Of a stretch of DNA of 64,000 nucleotides, positions 26,959-36,467 are shown one piece after another (within the stretch, counting starts at the first letter, position 1; every line of letters begins with the position of its first letter). Under the pieces are notes generated by a model. That model made no database searches. It saw only the letters and a program-made list of their open reading frames with translations, and was not told where the DNA came from. This DNA comes from CAWGHZ01 sp963775315 (lineage in GTDB: Bacteria > Pseudomonadota > Alphaproteobacteria > MPNO01 > DASWLB01): NCBI GenBank assembly GCA_963775315.1, contig CAVZIN010000007.1, positions 434,001-498,000 on the forward strand, written 5' to 3'. A program made the position numbers and the translations under genes.

Positions 26959-28395
26959 GTGCCCACGATATTGCCCCTGCTGCCCGAGCTATGCGTCGCG
27001 ATTTTCGCCATGGTGCTGCTGGTCTACGGCGCGTTCGCCGGCGACCGTGCGACCGGGGCGATCTCCTGGCTCGCCGTCGGCGTGCTCGCGGTCGCCGGGC
27101 TCCTGCTCGCCACCGTGTCCGACCGGCCCGCATTCGTGTTCGACGGGCAGTTCGTCGTCGACCGCTATTCGGTGTTCGCCGACTGGCTGGTGCTGCTCGG
27201 CTCGGCGCTCGCCATCGTCCTGTCGCAGGCCTACAACCAGCGCGAGGGGATGGCGCGGTTCGAGTATCCGATCCTGATCCTGTTCGCGACGCTCGGCATG
27301 CTGATGATGGTGTCGGCGGCGGACCTGATCTCGCTCTACGTCTCGATCGAGCTCCAGTCGCTCGCGCTCTACGTCGTTGCTGCCTTCCAGCGCGATAGCG
27401 CGCGCTCGTCGGAGGCGGGTCTCAAGTATTTCGTCCTCGGCGCGCTCTCGTCGGGCATGCTGCTCTACGGGCTTTCGATGGTCTATGGCTTTGCGGGCGC
27501 GACCGGCTTCGCCGCGCTCTCGCAGCTCTTCGCCGCCGGGACCGAGGCGAGCCCCGGTGTCATCGTCGGCCTCGCCTTCGTGCTGGCCGGCCTCTCTTTC
27601 AAGATCGCCGCCGTGCCGTTCCACATGTGGACGCCGGACGTGTACGAGGGCGCCCCGACGCCGGTGACCGCTTTCTTCGCCGCGGCGCCCAAGGTGGCGG
27701 CCTTCGCCCTCCTGGTCCGCGTGCTGGTCGGACCGTTCGGGCGGGTGGTCGCCGACTGGCAGCAGATCGTCATCGCGATCTCGATCCTCTCGATGCTGCT
27801 CGGCGCGCTGGCTGCGATCCGCCAGTCGAATATCAAGCGTCTGCTCGCCTATTCCTCCATCGGCCATGTCGGCTATGCGCTGATCGGAATCGCCGCCGGC
27901 ACCGAGTTCGGCGTGCGCGCGGTCCTGATCTATTTCGCGATCTACCTGCCGACGATCCTTGGCACGTTCTGCGTGGTGCTCTGCATGCGCAAGCACGGCC
28001 GTCCGGCCGAGGGGATCGACGATCTCGCTGGGCTCTCGCGTACCCACCCGCTGCTCGCGCTCGCGCTTGGGGTGTTCATGTTCTCGCTGGCCGGCATCCC
28101 GCCGCTGGCCGGGTTCTTCGGCAAGTTCTACGTGTTCTACGCGGCGGTCGACGCAAAGCTCTACTACCTCGCCGTGATCGGCGTGCTGACGAGCGTCATT
28201 GCTGCGTTCTACTATCTCCGCATCGTCAAGCTGATGTATTTCGACGACGCGGCCGAGGCGTTCGAGCGGCCGATGCCGCGCGAGGTGACGACCGTCATGG
28301 CGGCCGCGGGGCTGTTCGCGATGTTCTTCTTCATCTACCCGTCGCCGCTCCTGTCAGGCGCCGAGGCGGCGGCCGCCGCCTTGTTCGGCCCGTGA
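26959..28395 (+). CDS. nuoN: NADH-quinone oxidoreductase subunit N
   Basis: Third antiporter-like proton-pumping subunit, 478 residues. Key parts are YVSIELQSLALYVVAAF and the channel segment SFKIAAVPFHMWTPDVYEGAPTPVTAF. The GTG at 26959 has a GGGAGG ribosome site and is preferred over an upstream ATG inside nuoM. It closes the complete complex I set; birA follows within a few bases. Confidence 0.96.
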   Translation: MPTILPLLPELCVAIFAMVLLVYGAFAGDRATGAISWLAVGVLAVAGLLLATVSDRPAFVFDGQFVVDRYSVFADWLVLLGSALAIVLSQAYNQREGMARFEYPILILFATLGMLMMVSAADLISLYVSIELQSLALYVVAAFQRDSARSSEAGLKYFVLGALSSGMLLYGLSMVYGFAGATGFAALSQLFAAGTEASPGVIVGLAFVLAGLSFKIAAVPFHMWTPDVYEGAPTPVTAFFAAAPKVAAFALLVRVLVGPFGRVVADWQQIVIAISILSMLLGALAAIRQSNIKRLLAYSSIGHVGYALIGIAAGTEFGVRAVLIYFAIYLPTILGTFCVVLCMRKHGRPAEGIDDLAGLSRTHPLLALALGVFMFSLAGIPPLAGFFGKFYVFYAAVDAKLYYLAVIGVLTSVIAAFYYLRIVKLMYFDDAAEAFERPMPREVTTVMAAAGLFAMFFFIYPSPLLSGAEAAAAALFGP

Positions 28396-28399
28396 CCGC

Positions 28400-29134
28400 G
28401 TGACGACCGGCCCCGCCCCGATCGAAACCGTCTCGTTCGCGACGCTCAATTCGACCTCGGACGAGGCGGCGCGGCGCGTTCGGGCGGGCACCGCGCCGGC
28501 GGAAGCGCTTCTTGCCCTCGTCGCCGCCGAGCAGACCGCAGGGCGCGGGCGGCGCGGACGGCGCTGGGTCTCGCGCATTGGTAATTTGCATATGACTTTG
28601 GTCCATCCGGCCCCCGCGCCCGAACGCATCGGCGAGCTCGCGTTCGTCGCCGCCGTCGCGGCGGGCGAGGCCGTGGCCGCCCGTCTTCCGGCGGGCCGGC
28701 TCGCCTACAAATGGCCGAACGACCTGATGTGCGGCGGGCTCAAGCTCGGCGGCATCCTGGTGGAAACCGAGACGGCGCCGAGTGGGCAGCGTTTCGCCTC
28801 GATAGGCATCGGAATCGACGTGGGGCATGCGCCCGACGATCTGCCGGCGACGTCGCTGGCGGCCGAGGGCGTGACGGTCGATCCCGGCATGCTCGCCGCA
28901 GAAGTTGCCGACGCCTACGCTCGCTGGCACGCCCGCTGGGCCGGGCAGGGTTTCGCCCCGGTGCGCGCCAATTGGTTGGCCGCCGCCCAAGGGCTCGGCA
29001 CCGTCATCGAGGCGCGGGCGGGCGAGGCCATGCTGCGCGGCCGGTTCGGCGGCATCGACGGGCGCGGCCGGCTGATCCTCGAACAGGCAGACGGGGCGCG
29101 TCACATTGCCGCCGCCGAGATCATGGTCGCCTGA
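28400..29134 (+). CDS. birA: Biotin-[acetyl-CoA carboxylase] ligase
   Basis: Attaches biotin to the carboxyl carrier protein of acetyl-CoA carboxylase through biotinyl-AMP. The 244-residue protein has the ATP/biotin loop TAGRGRRGRRWVS and the KWPNDLM block with the conserved Lys. There is no N-terminal DNA-binding domain, so it is a monofunctional ligase, not a repressor. The start is a GTG four bases after nuoN, suggesting co-transcription. Confidence 0.94.
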   Translation: MTTGPAPIETVSFATLNSTSDEAARRVRAGTAPAEALLALVAAEQTAGRGRRGRRWVSRIGNLHMTLVHPAPAPERIGELAFVAAVAAGEAVAARLPAGRLAYKWPNDLMCGGLKLGGILVETETAPSGQRFASIGIGIDVGHAPDDLPATSLAAEGVTVDPGMLAAEVADAYARWHARWAGQGFAPVRANWLAAAQGLGTVIEARAGEAMLRGRFGGIDGRGRLILEQADGARHIAAAEIMVA

Positions 29135-29135
29135 G

Positions 29136-29909
29136 ATGCTGCTCGCCATCAACTCCGGCAACACCAACATCGTCTTCGCTGTGTTCGAGGGCGAGGACCG
29201 GCGCGGCGAATGGCGCGCTGCGACCGACGCCAAGCGCACCGCCGATGAATACGCGGTGTGGCTGTCGCAACTCATGCGGCTCGAAGGGATCGAGGCGGCC
29301 GGCATCGACCGGGCCATTATAGCGACCGTCGTACCCGAGGCGCTGCACAGCCTGAAGACGCTCTGCCGCCGCTACTTCCATACTGAGCCGCTGGTCGTGG
29401 GCGAGGCGAACGTCGCCATCGGCGTCGAGATAAAGGTCGATGCGCCCGACGAGGTCGGCGCCGACCGGCTGGTCAACGCCGCCTCGGCGCACTGGCGCTA
29501 TGGCGGGCCGCTGATCGTCATCGATTTCGGCACCGCCACGACGTTCGATGTCGTCGACGCCGATGGCGCCTATGCCGGCGGCGTGATCGCGCCGGGGATC
29601 AACCTCTCGCTCGACGCGCTGCACCAGGCGGCCGCCAAGTTGCCGCGCATTGCGGTCGAGCGGCCCGAGCGGGTGATCGGCAAGCGCACCATCCCGGCCA
29701 TGCGGTCGGGCATCTTCTGGGGCTATGTCGGGCTGATCGAGGGGGTCGTCTCGCGCATCCGCGAGGAGTACGGCCGGCCGATGAAAGTGATCGCGACCGG
29801 CGGGCTCGCGCCCTTGTTCGCCGACGCGACGGCGGCGATCGAGCATCTCGATCCCGACCTCACGCTCCGCGGTCTCGCCCAGATCGACGCGCGGAACCGC
29901 GCCGGATGA
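29136..29909 (+). CDS. coaX: Type III pantothenate kinase
   Basis: First step of CoA synthesis, 257 residues of the ASKHA fold. Seen: the N-terminal phosphate-binding NSGNTNIVFAVFEG (Asn where many members have Asp), GADRLVNA with the catalytic Asp, and DFGTATTFDVVD. The ATG at 29136 is one base past birA. Overlaps the next gene by ATGA. Confidence 0.95.
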   Translation: MLLAINSGNTNIVFAVFEGEDRRGEWRAATDAKRTADEYAVWLSQLMRLEGIEAAGIDRAIIATVVPEALHSLKTLCRRYFHTEPLVVGEANVAIGVEIKVDAPDEVGADRLVNAASAHWRYGGPLIVIDFGTATTFDVVDADGAYAGGVIAPGINLSLDALHQAAAKLPRIAVERPERVIGKRTIPAMRSGIFWGYVGLIEGVVSRIREEYGRPMKVIATGGLAPLFADATAAIEHLDPDLTLRGLAQIDARNRAG

Positions 29910-31585
29910 CGCGCCCCGCACCGGACTTCGCCGGCGACGACGAGATCCTGTTCCTGCCGCTCGGTGGGGCCGGCGAGATCGGCATGAACGTCAGCCTCTA
30001 TGGCCATGCCGGGCAATGGCTGATGGTGGATCTCGGCGTCACGTTCGGCGACGAGACGACGCCGGGCGTCGACCTGATCCTGCCCGATCCCACCTTCATC
30101 GCCGAGCGGCGCGACCGGCTTGCCGGCATCGTCATCACACATGCGCACGAGGATCACATCGGCGCCGTCGCCCACCTCTGGCCGCGGCTCCGCCGGCCGA
30201 TCTGGTGCACGCCCTTCGCCGCCGCGCTGCTGCGCCGCAAGCTGATCGAGGCCGGCATCGAGCACGAGGTGCCGATCCACGAATACCCGGTCGGCGGCGG
30301 GGCGAAGATCGGCCCGTTCGAGATCGCCTCGATCGCGGTCGCCCACTCGATTCCCGAGGGCCAGGCTCTCGCCATCCGCACGCGCGCGGGAACGGTGCTG
30401 CACGCCACAGACTGGAAGCTCGACCCTGGCCCCATCGTCAGCCCTGAAACCGACGAGGCGGCGCTCCGCGCCCTTGGCGACGCGGGAGTCGACGCGCTCG
30501 TCTGCGATTCCACCAACGTGTTCGTTCCCGGAGGCTCGGGCTCCGAGGAGGCGGTGCGGGAGAGCCTGATCGAGCTGATCGCCACCAAGCGAAGGCGCGT
30601 CGCCGTCACCTGCTTCGCCTCCAACATCGCGCGCATCGATTCCATCGCCCGCGCCGCCAAGGCCAACGGCCGAGACGTAGCGCTGGTCGGCCGCTCGCTC
30701 TGGACCGTCACCGAGGCGGCGCGCGAAACCGGCTATCTCGCCGGCATCGGCGACTTCGTCACCGAGCACGAGGCGGCCTTCCTGCCGCGCGAACATGCGC
30801 TCTTCATCGTCACGGGCAGCCAGGGCGAGCCGCGCTCCGCGCTGGCGCGCATCGCCGCCGACGCGCACCCGACCGTGGCGCTCGACCCGGGGGACACGGT
30901 GGTGTTCTCATCCCGCATGATCCCCGGCAACGAGATCGCCATCGGCCGGCTGCAGAACCATCTCGCCCGGCGCGACATCGAGATCGTCACCGAAGAGGAT
31001 CATTTCGTCCACGTCTCCGGTCACCCGCCGCGCGACGACCTGGCGCGCATGTACAGCTGGGTGCGGCCGCGCCTCCTGGTGCCGATCCACGGGGAGACGC
31101 GCCATTTGCACGAACAGGCGCGGTTCGCCCGCGAATGCCAGGTGCCGGCCACCTTCATCTGCGAAAACGGCGAGGCGGTGCGCCTCGTGCCTGGCCCGGC
31201 CGAGCGGGTGGGCGAGGCCCCGGTCGGACGGATCGCCGTCGACGGAAGCCGTCTCGTCGCGCTCGACGGCGACGTCATCCGAACCCGCCGGCGCATCGGC
31301 TCCGGCGGCGTCGCTGTCGCCACCGTCGTGCTCGACAAGAAGGGCCGGCTCGCGGCCGACCCGCAGCTCTCGGTCCCCGGGCTGGTCGATGCCGAGGGGG
31401 CGGACGACGTGGCCGCCCGCGCCGCGTTGGAGGCGATTGCCGATGCCGTGCACGAGCTCGGCCGCGCCCAGCGCGACGACGACGCCGAAGTGACCGAGGC
31501 GGTGCGCCTCGCCGTCCGCCGCACGCTCCGAGACACGCTGGGCAAGCGGCCCGTCACCCAGGTCCACGTGGTGAGACTGGGATGA
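29906..31585 (+). CDS. rnj: Ribonuclease J
   Basis: Metallo-beta-lactamase/beta-CASP ribonuclease, 559 residues, acting in RNA turnover and rRNA maturation. The zinc motif HAHEDHIGA, a later HATDWKLD, the beta-CASP region with ITGSQGEPRSAL-like sequence (VTGSQGEPRSALARIA), and VHVSGHPPRDDL are visible, with a C-terminal domain to residue 559. It follows coaX with an ATGA overlap, as in many alphaproteobacteria. Confidence 0.94.
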   Translation: MTRPAPDFAGDDEILFLPLGGAGEIGMNVSLYGHAGQWLMVDLGVTFGDETTPGVDLILPDPTFIAERRDRLAGIVITHAHEDHIGAVAHLWPRLRRPIWCTPFAAALLRRKLIEAGIEHEVPIHEYPVGGGAKIGPFEIASIAVAHSIPEGQALAIRTRAGTVLHATDWKLDPGPIVSPETDEAALRALGDAGVDALVCDSTNVFVPGGSGSEEAVRESLIELIATKRRRVAVTCFASNIARIDSIARAAKANGRDVALVGRSLWTVTEAARETGYLAGIGDFVTEHEAAFLPREHALFIVTGSQGEPRSALARIAADAHPTVALDPGDTVVFSSRMIPGNEIAIGRLQNHLARRDIEIVTEEDHFVHVSGHPPRDDLARMYSWVRPRLLVPIHGETRHLHEQARFARECQVPATFICENGEAVRLVPGPAERVGEAPVGRIAVDGSRLVALDGDVIRTRRRIGSGGVAVATVVLDKKGRLAADPQLSVPGLVDAEGADDVAARAALEAIADAVHELGRAQRDDDAEVTEAVRLAVRRTLRDTLGKRPVTQVHVVRLG

Positions 31586-31647
31586 CACGGTGGCCAGGGG
31601 CCGATATCCTGCGCCGCGGTTCCTGACATCGAGCGGATTTTTCCGGT

Positions 31648-31917
31648 ATGGGCTGGTTCTCCGGCTTCGTGGTCTATGCACTGCTGTGGTGGGTGCTGTT
31701 CTTCATGGCGCTGCCCTGGGGCAACCGCACCGCGGCGGAGCTTGGCCAGGAGGCGATTCCCGGCCACGCCACCAGCGCGCCGGTGAAGCCGCGCCTCTGG
31801 CTCAAGGTCGCGGTCGTCACGCTCAGCGCCGCCGTGCTCTGGGGCGTCGCCGACTACGTGATCCTTTCCGACTTCGTGTCGTTCCGGACCACCCCCTCCG
31901 CCGTGCTGGGCCAGTGA
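31648..31917 (+). CDS. DUF1467 family small membrane protein
   Basis: Eighty-nine residues with two predicted membrane helices (about 5-21 and 53-71) joined by a polar loop containing LPWGNRT and a Pro-rich stretch. This family of unknown function sits between RNase J and proS in many alphaproteobacteria, which supports the call. Function unknown. Confidence 0.88.
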   Translation: MGWFSGFVVYALLWWVLFFMALPWGNRTAAELGQEAIPGHATSAPVKPRLWLKVAVVTLSAAVLWGVADYVILSDFVSFRTTPSAVLGQ

Positions 31918-31927
31918 GAGGCGCCGC

Positions 31928-32467
31928 ATGAGCTATTGCGAGGCGGCGCCGGGTCACCCGCTGCACGGGCCCTATCACGACGGCGAGTATGGCTTTCCCG
32001 TGACCGACGAGCGGGTACTATTCGAACGTCTGGCCCTCGAGATCAACCAGGCGGGCCTGTCCTGGCTTTTGATGCTGAAGAAGCGGGGAGCCTTCAACGC
32101 CGCGTTCGATGGTTTCGACGTCGACCGCGTCGCGGCCTATGGCGAGGCGGATGTCGCCCGCCTGCTCGCCGATGCCGGCATCGTCCGCAACCGGCTCAAG
32201 ATCGCCGCGGTGATCGAGAACGCCGGGCGCATCGCGGCGCTGCGCGATACGCACGGCGGGTTCGCGGCCTGGATCGCGGCGCACCACCCGCGCGACAAGG
32301 CCGCGTGGGTGACGCTGTTCAAGAAGACCTTCAAGTTCACCGGCGGCGAGGTGACGGGCGAGTTCCTGATGTCGATAGGCTACCTGCCGGGCGCCCACGT
32401 GCCGGAATGCCCGGTCGCCGCCCGTATTCTCGCTCTCGATCCGCCCTGGGCCCAGGCGCACGGCTGA
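31928..32467 (+). CDS. tag: DNA-3-methyladenine glycosylase I
   Basis: Base-excision repair enzyme that removes 3-methyladenine from DNA, 179 residues. The structural zinc ligands are in place: C4 and H17 at the N-terminus and the H-x3-C of HVPEC near the end. The active-site region reads LALEINQAGLSWLLMLKKR. It lies 10 bases after the DUF1467 gene, an accessory insertion in the conserved rnj-DUF1467-proS order. Confidence 0.93.
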   Translation: MSYCEAAPGHPLHGPYHDGEYGFPVTDERVLFERLALEINQAGLSWLLMLKKRGAFNAAFDGFDVDRVAAYGEADVARLLADAGIVRNRLKIAAVIENAGRIAALRDTHGGFAAWIAAHHPRDKAAWVTLFKKTFKFTGGEVTGEFLMSIGYLPGAHVPECPVAARILALDPPWAQAHG

Positions 32468-32475
32468 CCGCGCCG

Positions 32476-33213
32476 CTACTCCCCGCCGGCCGCCGACCGC
32501 AATGGCGGCGGCACCGGTCGGATGACGTCGTGGGCACCGCAGAGGACGGCGGCGCTATGCCCCAGAGACTTGGCGCGATACATCGCCGCGTCGGCGCGGC
32601 GGAACAACGCGTCGGCATCGGCGGCATCGGTCGGGTAGACCGCGACGCCGATCGCGACGCCCAGCTCAAAGCGGGCTCCGTCGACCAGGATCGGCGCGGC
32701 GAATGCCCCGATTATGCGGTCGGACGCGATGCTCGGCCCGACTGGGGCCACGCCGGTCTCCAGGATCACCGCGAACTCGTCGCCGCCGACACGCGCCACC
32801 GTATCGGCATCGCGCAGCACGGACCGGAGTCGCGCCCCGGCCTCGCGCAGCGCGGCATCGCCCGCGGCGTGGCCCAGCGCGTCGTTCACCTCCTTGAACC
32901 GGTTGAGGTCGACCAGCATCAGCGCGACACCACGCGCGTTGCGGTCGGCGACGGCGAGGGCGTGGTCGAGCCGGTTCTCGAACAGGTTCCGGTTGGGGAG
33001 CCCCGTCAGCGCATCGATGAAGGCGAGCCGCTCGAACGCAACCTTGGCGCGGGCGAGTTCCGCTGCGTGCTGGGCGAGCCGCGCGGCCTCGGCCTCAAGG
33101 GCGCGGAGCCGCTCCGCCGCGGCGCGGCGGGCGCGCCGCGACCGTTCCGCGGCGAGCCCGAGGAGCCCGCCCGCAACCAGCACAGCGATCACCTCGAATG
33201 CCGTCGCAACCAT
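32476..33213 (-). CDS. Diguanylate cyclase with N-terminal membrane anchor
   Basis: Makes cyclic di-GMP. The 245-residue protein has one hydrophobic segment (residues 5-22), a charged Ala/Arg/Glu coiled-coil (24-60) and a GGDEF domain. The active-site motif GGDEF is intact at 143-147, and the product-inhibition site RDAD is at 134-137 with the correct five-residue spacing, so the enzyme should be active and feedback-controlled. No PAS, GAF or receiver domain is present, so the input signal is unclear. It is convergent with tag and divergent from the unknown exported protein gene. Confidence 0.92.
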   Translation of the reverse strand: MVATAFEVIAVLVAGGLLGLAAERSRRARRAAAERLRALEAEAARLAQHAAELARAKVAFERLAFIDALTGLPNRNLFENRLDHALAVADRNARGVALMLVDLNRFKEVNDALGHAAGDAALREAGARLRSVLRDADTVARVGGDEFAVILETGVAPVGPSIASDRIIGAFAAPILVDGARFELGVAIGVAVYPTDAADADALFRRADAAMYRAKSLGHSAAVLCGAHDVIRPVPPPLRSAAGGE

Positions 33214-33291
33214 CAACTTGAAGTTGTACCGGCGCCACGCTTAATGCAACGTGAATGTCTTGCCCCGCAATGGCGCGGCACGTGCGCGCAT

Positions 33292-33309
33292 GCCCCTGCA
33301 ACCAGGGGC
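33292..33309 (+). promoter_or_regulatory. Hairpin in the divergent intergenic region
   Basis: GCCCCTG (33292-33298) pairs perfectly with CAGGGGC (33303-33309) around a CAAC loop. It lies in the 147-base gap between the divergent cyclase and the exported-protein gene. No T tract follows, so an operator or leader structure is as likely as a terminator. I recognise no clear promoter in this gap. Confidence 0.35.
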
Positions 33310-33360
33310 GGCACCCGGACGGGCAACGGATCGTTAATCGTGACGCGGGAGCATCTACCC

Positions 33361-33813
33361 ATGCGGAAATGTGTCGTGCTCGTTGCCGGCTTCGCCGCCC
33401 TCGCCCCCGTCGTGGGGCGAGGCGAGACCATCACCGTGACCGCCGAGACCTGTGCCGCCCTCGCCACGTACGAGCCGGCGCCCGACGTCGAGTACCAGCC
33501 GGGAGTCGACGTGAACGGCGCGCCGGTCGCCCCCGCCGATCTCGGCGGCACGCCTCGAATCGAGGTGCCACGCGACATCTCCGTGTCTATCACCGTCGAG
33601 CTCGCCCACGTTCTCGGCATACCTGCCTTTCCCGATCCCGCGCACCCTCAGAACGACATTTACAAGCCCGAGGCGGCCATCGGCATCGTCACCTACAAGG
33701 ACGGCAAGTTCGCCTTCAACGGCCAACCGTTGCAGTCCGACGCGGAGGCGGCGCTCGCGAAGCTCTGCCAGCAGCAAGGCCAGGGCCGCAAGGAACGCCG
33801 GCACCGCCGCTGA
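33361..33813 (+). CDS. Exported protein of unknown function
   Basis: About 150 residues with a signal peptide (residues 1-21, MRKCVVLVAGFAAL then VVGRGE). The mature part has one Cys near its start, segments DVEYQPGVDVNGAPVAPADL and IYKPEAAIGIVTYKDGKFAFNGQPL, and a very basic C-terminal tail. I do not recognise the family with certainty, though the pattern is like unnamed periplasmic proteins of alphaproteobacteria. An upstream in-frame GTG is possible as start. It precedes proS by 57 bases. Confidence 0.7.
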   Translation: MRKCVVLVAGFAALAPVVGRGETITVTAETCAALATYEPAPDVEYQPGVDVNGAPVAPADLGGTPRIEVPRDISVSITVELAHVLGIPAFPDPAHPQNDIYKPEAAIGIVTYKDGKFAFNGQPLQSDAEAALAKLCQQQGQGRKERRHRR

Positions 33814-33870
33814 CGCAGGCCGGCGCGCGCGCGTGGACATCGCCCCCGCCTTCGCCTAATTTGCCCGGCC

Positions 33871-35184
33871 ATGCGCATGTCCCGCTATTTCCTGCCGACG
33901 CTGAAGGAAGTGCCCGCCGAGGCCCAGATCGTCTCGCACCAGCTCATGCTGCGTGCCGGCATGATCCGGCAGTCGGCGTCCGGCATCTATTCGTGGCTGC
34001 CGCTCGGCTTCCGCGTGCTCAAGAACGTCGAGCGCATCGTGCGCGAGGAGCAGGATGCCGCCGGCTGCCAGGAGCTCCTGATGCCGACCATCCAGTCGGC
34101 CGATCTGTGGCGCGAGAGCGGGCGCTACGACGATTACGGCAAGGAAATGCTGCGCATCATCGACCGGCACGACCGCGAGCTTCTGTACGGCCCGACCAAC
34201 GAGGAGATGATCACCGAGATCTTCCGTGGCGGGGTCAGGAGCTACCGCGACCTGCCGAAGCTGCTCTACCACATCCAATGGAAGTTCCGGGACGAGGTGC
34301 GGCCGCGGTTCGGTGTCATGCGCGGGCGCGAGTTTCTGATGAAGGATGCCTACTCGTTCGACCTCGACTACGACGGCGCGATGCGAGCGTACAACAAGAT
34401 GTTCGTGGCGTATCTCCGCACTTTCGCGCGGATGGGGCTGAAGGCGATCCCGATGCGCGCGGATTCGGGTGCCATCGGCGGCGACAAAACGCACGAATTC
34501 ATCGTGCTGGCCGAAACCGGCGAATCCCAGGTGTTCTGCGACCGCGACCTCCTAGCCTACGAGATTCCCGGGCCGGACGTCGATTACGAGGGCGATTTGC
34601 AGCCAATCGTCGACCGCTGGACCGCACTCTACGCCGCGACCGAGGAAAAGCAGGACGCGGCCAAGCACGCCGAGCTCGGCGAGAGGCTGGTCACGGCGCG
34701 CGGCATCGAGGTCGGCCAGATCTTCTATTTCGGCACCTACTATTCCAAGCCGATGAACACCACCGTCGCCGGGCCGGACGGCGAGCCGCGCCTGGTCGAG
34801 ATGGGCTCCTACGGCATCGGCGTGTCGCGGCTCGTCGGTGCGATCATCGAGGCGCATCACGACGCGCTCGGCATCGTCTGGCCGGAGTCGGTGGCACCGT
34901 TCCGCGTCGGGCTCGTGAACCTCCGGGTGGGCGACGCTGCCTGCGACGCGGCGTGCGAGGACCTCTATGCGAAGCTCCGGAACGCCGGGATCGAGACGCT
35001 CTACGACGATCGCAACGAGCGGGCCGGCGCCAAGTTCGCCGACATGGATTTGATCGGGCTGCCCTGGCGGCTGGTGGTCGGGCCGCGCGGCATCGCCCAG
35101 GGCAAGGTCGAGCTCAAGCGCCGCGACGGCGCCAAGGCCGAGGAGGTGTCGATCGACGCCGCCCTCGCCCATGTCGCCGGGTAG
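33871..35184 (+). CDS. proS: Prolyl-tRNA synthetase, short form
   Basis: Charges tRNA-Pro, 437 residues. Class II motifs are visible: the motif 2 region FRDEVRPRFGVMRGREFLMKDAYSFD and motif 3 EMGSYGIGVSRLVGA. The length shows that the usual bacterial editing insert between motifs 2 and 3 is missing, the standard alphaproteobacterial form; editing would then need a separate trans-editing protein not seen here. lolC starts 30 bases downstream. Confidence 0.96.
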   Translation: MRMSRYFLPTLKEVPAEAQIVSHQLMLRAGMIRQSASGIYSWLPLGFRVLKNVERIVREEQDAAGCQELLMPTIQSADLWRESGRYDDYGKEMLRIIDRHDRELLYGPTNEEMITEIFRGGVRSYRDLPKLLYHIQWKFRDEVRPRFGVMRGREFLMKDAYSFDLDYDGAMRAYNKMFVAYLRTFARMGLKAIPMRADSGAIGGDKTHEFIVLAETGESQVFCDRDLLAYEIPGPDVDYEGDLQPIVDRWTALYAATEEKQDAAKHAELGERLVTARGIEVGQIFYFGTYYSKPMNTTVAGPDGEPRLVEMGSYGIGVSRLVGAIIEAHHDALGIVWPESVAPFRVGLVNLRVGDAACDAACEDLYAKLRNAGIETLYDDRNERAGAKFADMDLIGLPWRLVVGPRGIAQGKVELKRRDGAKAEEVSIDAALAHVAG

Positions 35185-35213
35185 GGGCGCGTCTTGAAAC
35201 TGCGCGCCCGCCC

Positions 35214-36467
35214 GTGATCTTCAACGCCTTCGAGCGGATGGTGGCGCTGCGCTATCTGCGCGCGCGCCGGCAGGAGGGATTCGTCTCGGTCATCGCCGGG
35301 TTCTCGCTCGCCGGCATCGCGCTGGGTGTTGCGACGCTGATCGTCGTGATGTCGGTGATGAACGGCTTTCGCGACGAGCTGATGAGCCGCATCCTCGGGC
35401 TCAACGGCCATCTCGGCGTGTTCTCCGAGACCAACGAGCCACTCACCAACTTCGACCCGCTGGCCGCGCGAATCCGCGCCCTGCCGCATGTCGCCAGCGT
35501 CTCGCCGGTAGTGCAGGGCCAGGCGATGGCGACGGCCGGCGGCCGATCGCACGCGGCGCTGGTCCGCGGCGTCCGCCCGGCCGACCTCGCGAAGCGGAAG
35601 GAGGTGGCCAGCAACATCCGCCAGGGGAAGCTGGCCGATTTCGGCGGCAAGGACACGGTACTCGTCGGCGACCGGCTCGCCTTCGCCCTCGGCCTTACGC
35701 CCGGCGGACGTCTCACGCTCATCACGCCACAGGTGACGCCGACGGCGTTCGGCTCGGTGCCCCGCATCAAGGGCTATCGCGTGGCGGCGACCTTCGAGGC
35801 CGGCATGTACGAATACGACTCGACCTTCGTCTATATGCCGCTCGAATCAGCCCAGGCCTATTTCGACACCGGGAACGGGGTGACCGAGCTTGAGGTGATG
35901 GCCGACAACATCGGCAATGTCGACCTGGTCCATGAGGAGATCGCCCGCGCCCTCGCCGGCGCGCCGATCCGCATCGTCGATTGGCGCCAGACCAACGCCA
36001 GCTTCTTCAACGCGGTGGAAGTCGAACGTAACGTGATGTTCCTGATCCTGACCCTCATCATCGTGGTAGCGGCGTTCAACATCGTCGCCGGCATGATCAT
36101 GATGGTGAAGGACAAGGGGCGCGACATCGCGATTTTGCGCACGATGGGCGCGACGCGCGGCATGGTGATGCGCATCTTCCTGCTGGCCGGCGCGTCGGTG
36201 GGCGTGGTCGGCACGCTGCTCGGCTTTCTGCTCGGCCTCGCCTTCGCCCTGAACATCGAGACGATCCGCCAGTGGCTGCAGGCGCTGACGGGGACACAGC
36301 TTTTCGCGCCCGAGATCTACTTCCTGTCGCATCTGCCCGCGAAGGTGGATTCGGGCGAGGTGATTGCCGTCGTCGGCATGGCGCTGGTGCTTTCCTTCCT
36401 CGCCACCATCTACCCGTCCTGGCGGGCGGCGCGGCTCGATCCGGTCGAGGCGCTTCGCTATGAGTGA
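35214..36467 (+). CDS. lolC: Lipoprotein-releasing system transmembrane protein LolC/LolE
   Basis: Inner-membrane permease that extracts outer-membrane lipoproteins for LolA, 417 residues. An N-terminal helix (FVSVIAGFSLAGIALGVATLIVVMSVMNGFRDEL), a large periplasmic domain, and three C-terminal helices, ending in the FtsX-type segment LATIYPSWRAARLDPVEALRYE. It starts with GTG at 35214. A single LolC/E gene with one LolD suggests a homodimeric (LolF-like) transporter. Overlaps lolD by eight bases. Confidence 0.94.
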   Translation: MIFNAFERMVALRYLRARRQEGFVSVIAGFSLAGIALGVATLIVVMSVMNGFRDELMSRILGLNGHLGVFSETNEPLTNFDPLAARIRALPHVASVSPVVQGQAMATAGGRSHAALVRGVRPADLAKRKEVASNIRQGKLADFGGKDTVLVGDRLAFALGLTPGGRLTLITPQVTPTAFGSVPRIKGYRVAATFEAGMYEYDSTFVYMPLESAQAYFDTGNGVTELEVMADNIGNVDLVHEEIARALAGAPIRIVDWRQTNASFFNAVEVERNVMFLILTLIIVVAAFNIVAGMIMMVKDKGRDIAILRTMGATRGMVMRIFLLAGASVGVVGTLLGFLLGLAFALNIETIRQWLQALTGTQLFAPEIYFLSHLPAKVDSGEVIAVVGMALVLSFLATIYPSWRAARLDPVEALRYE

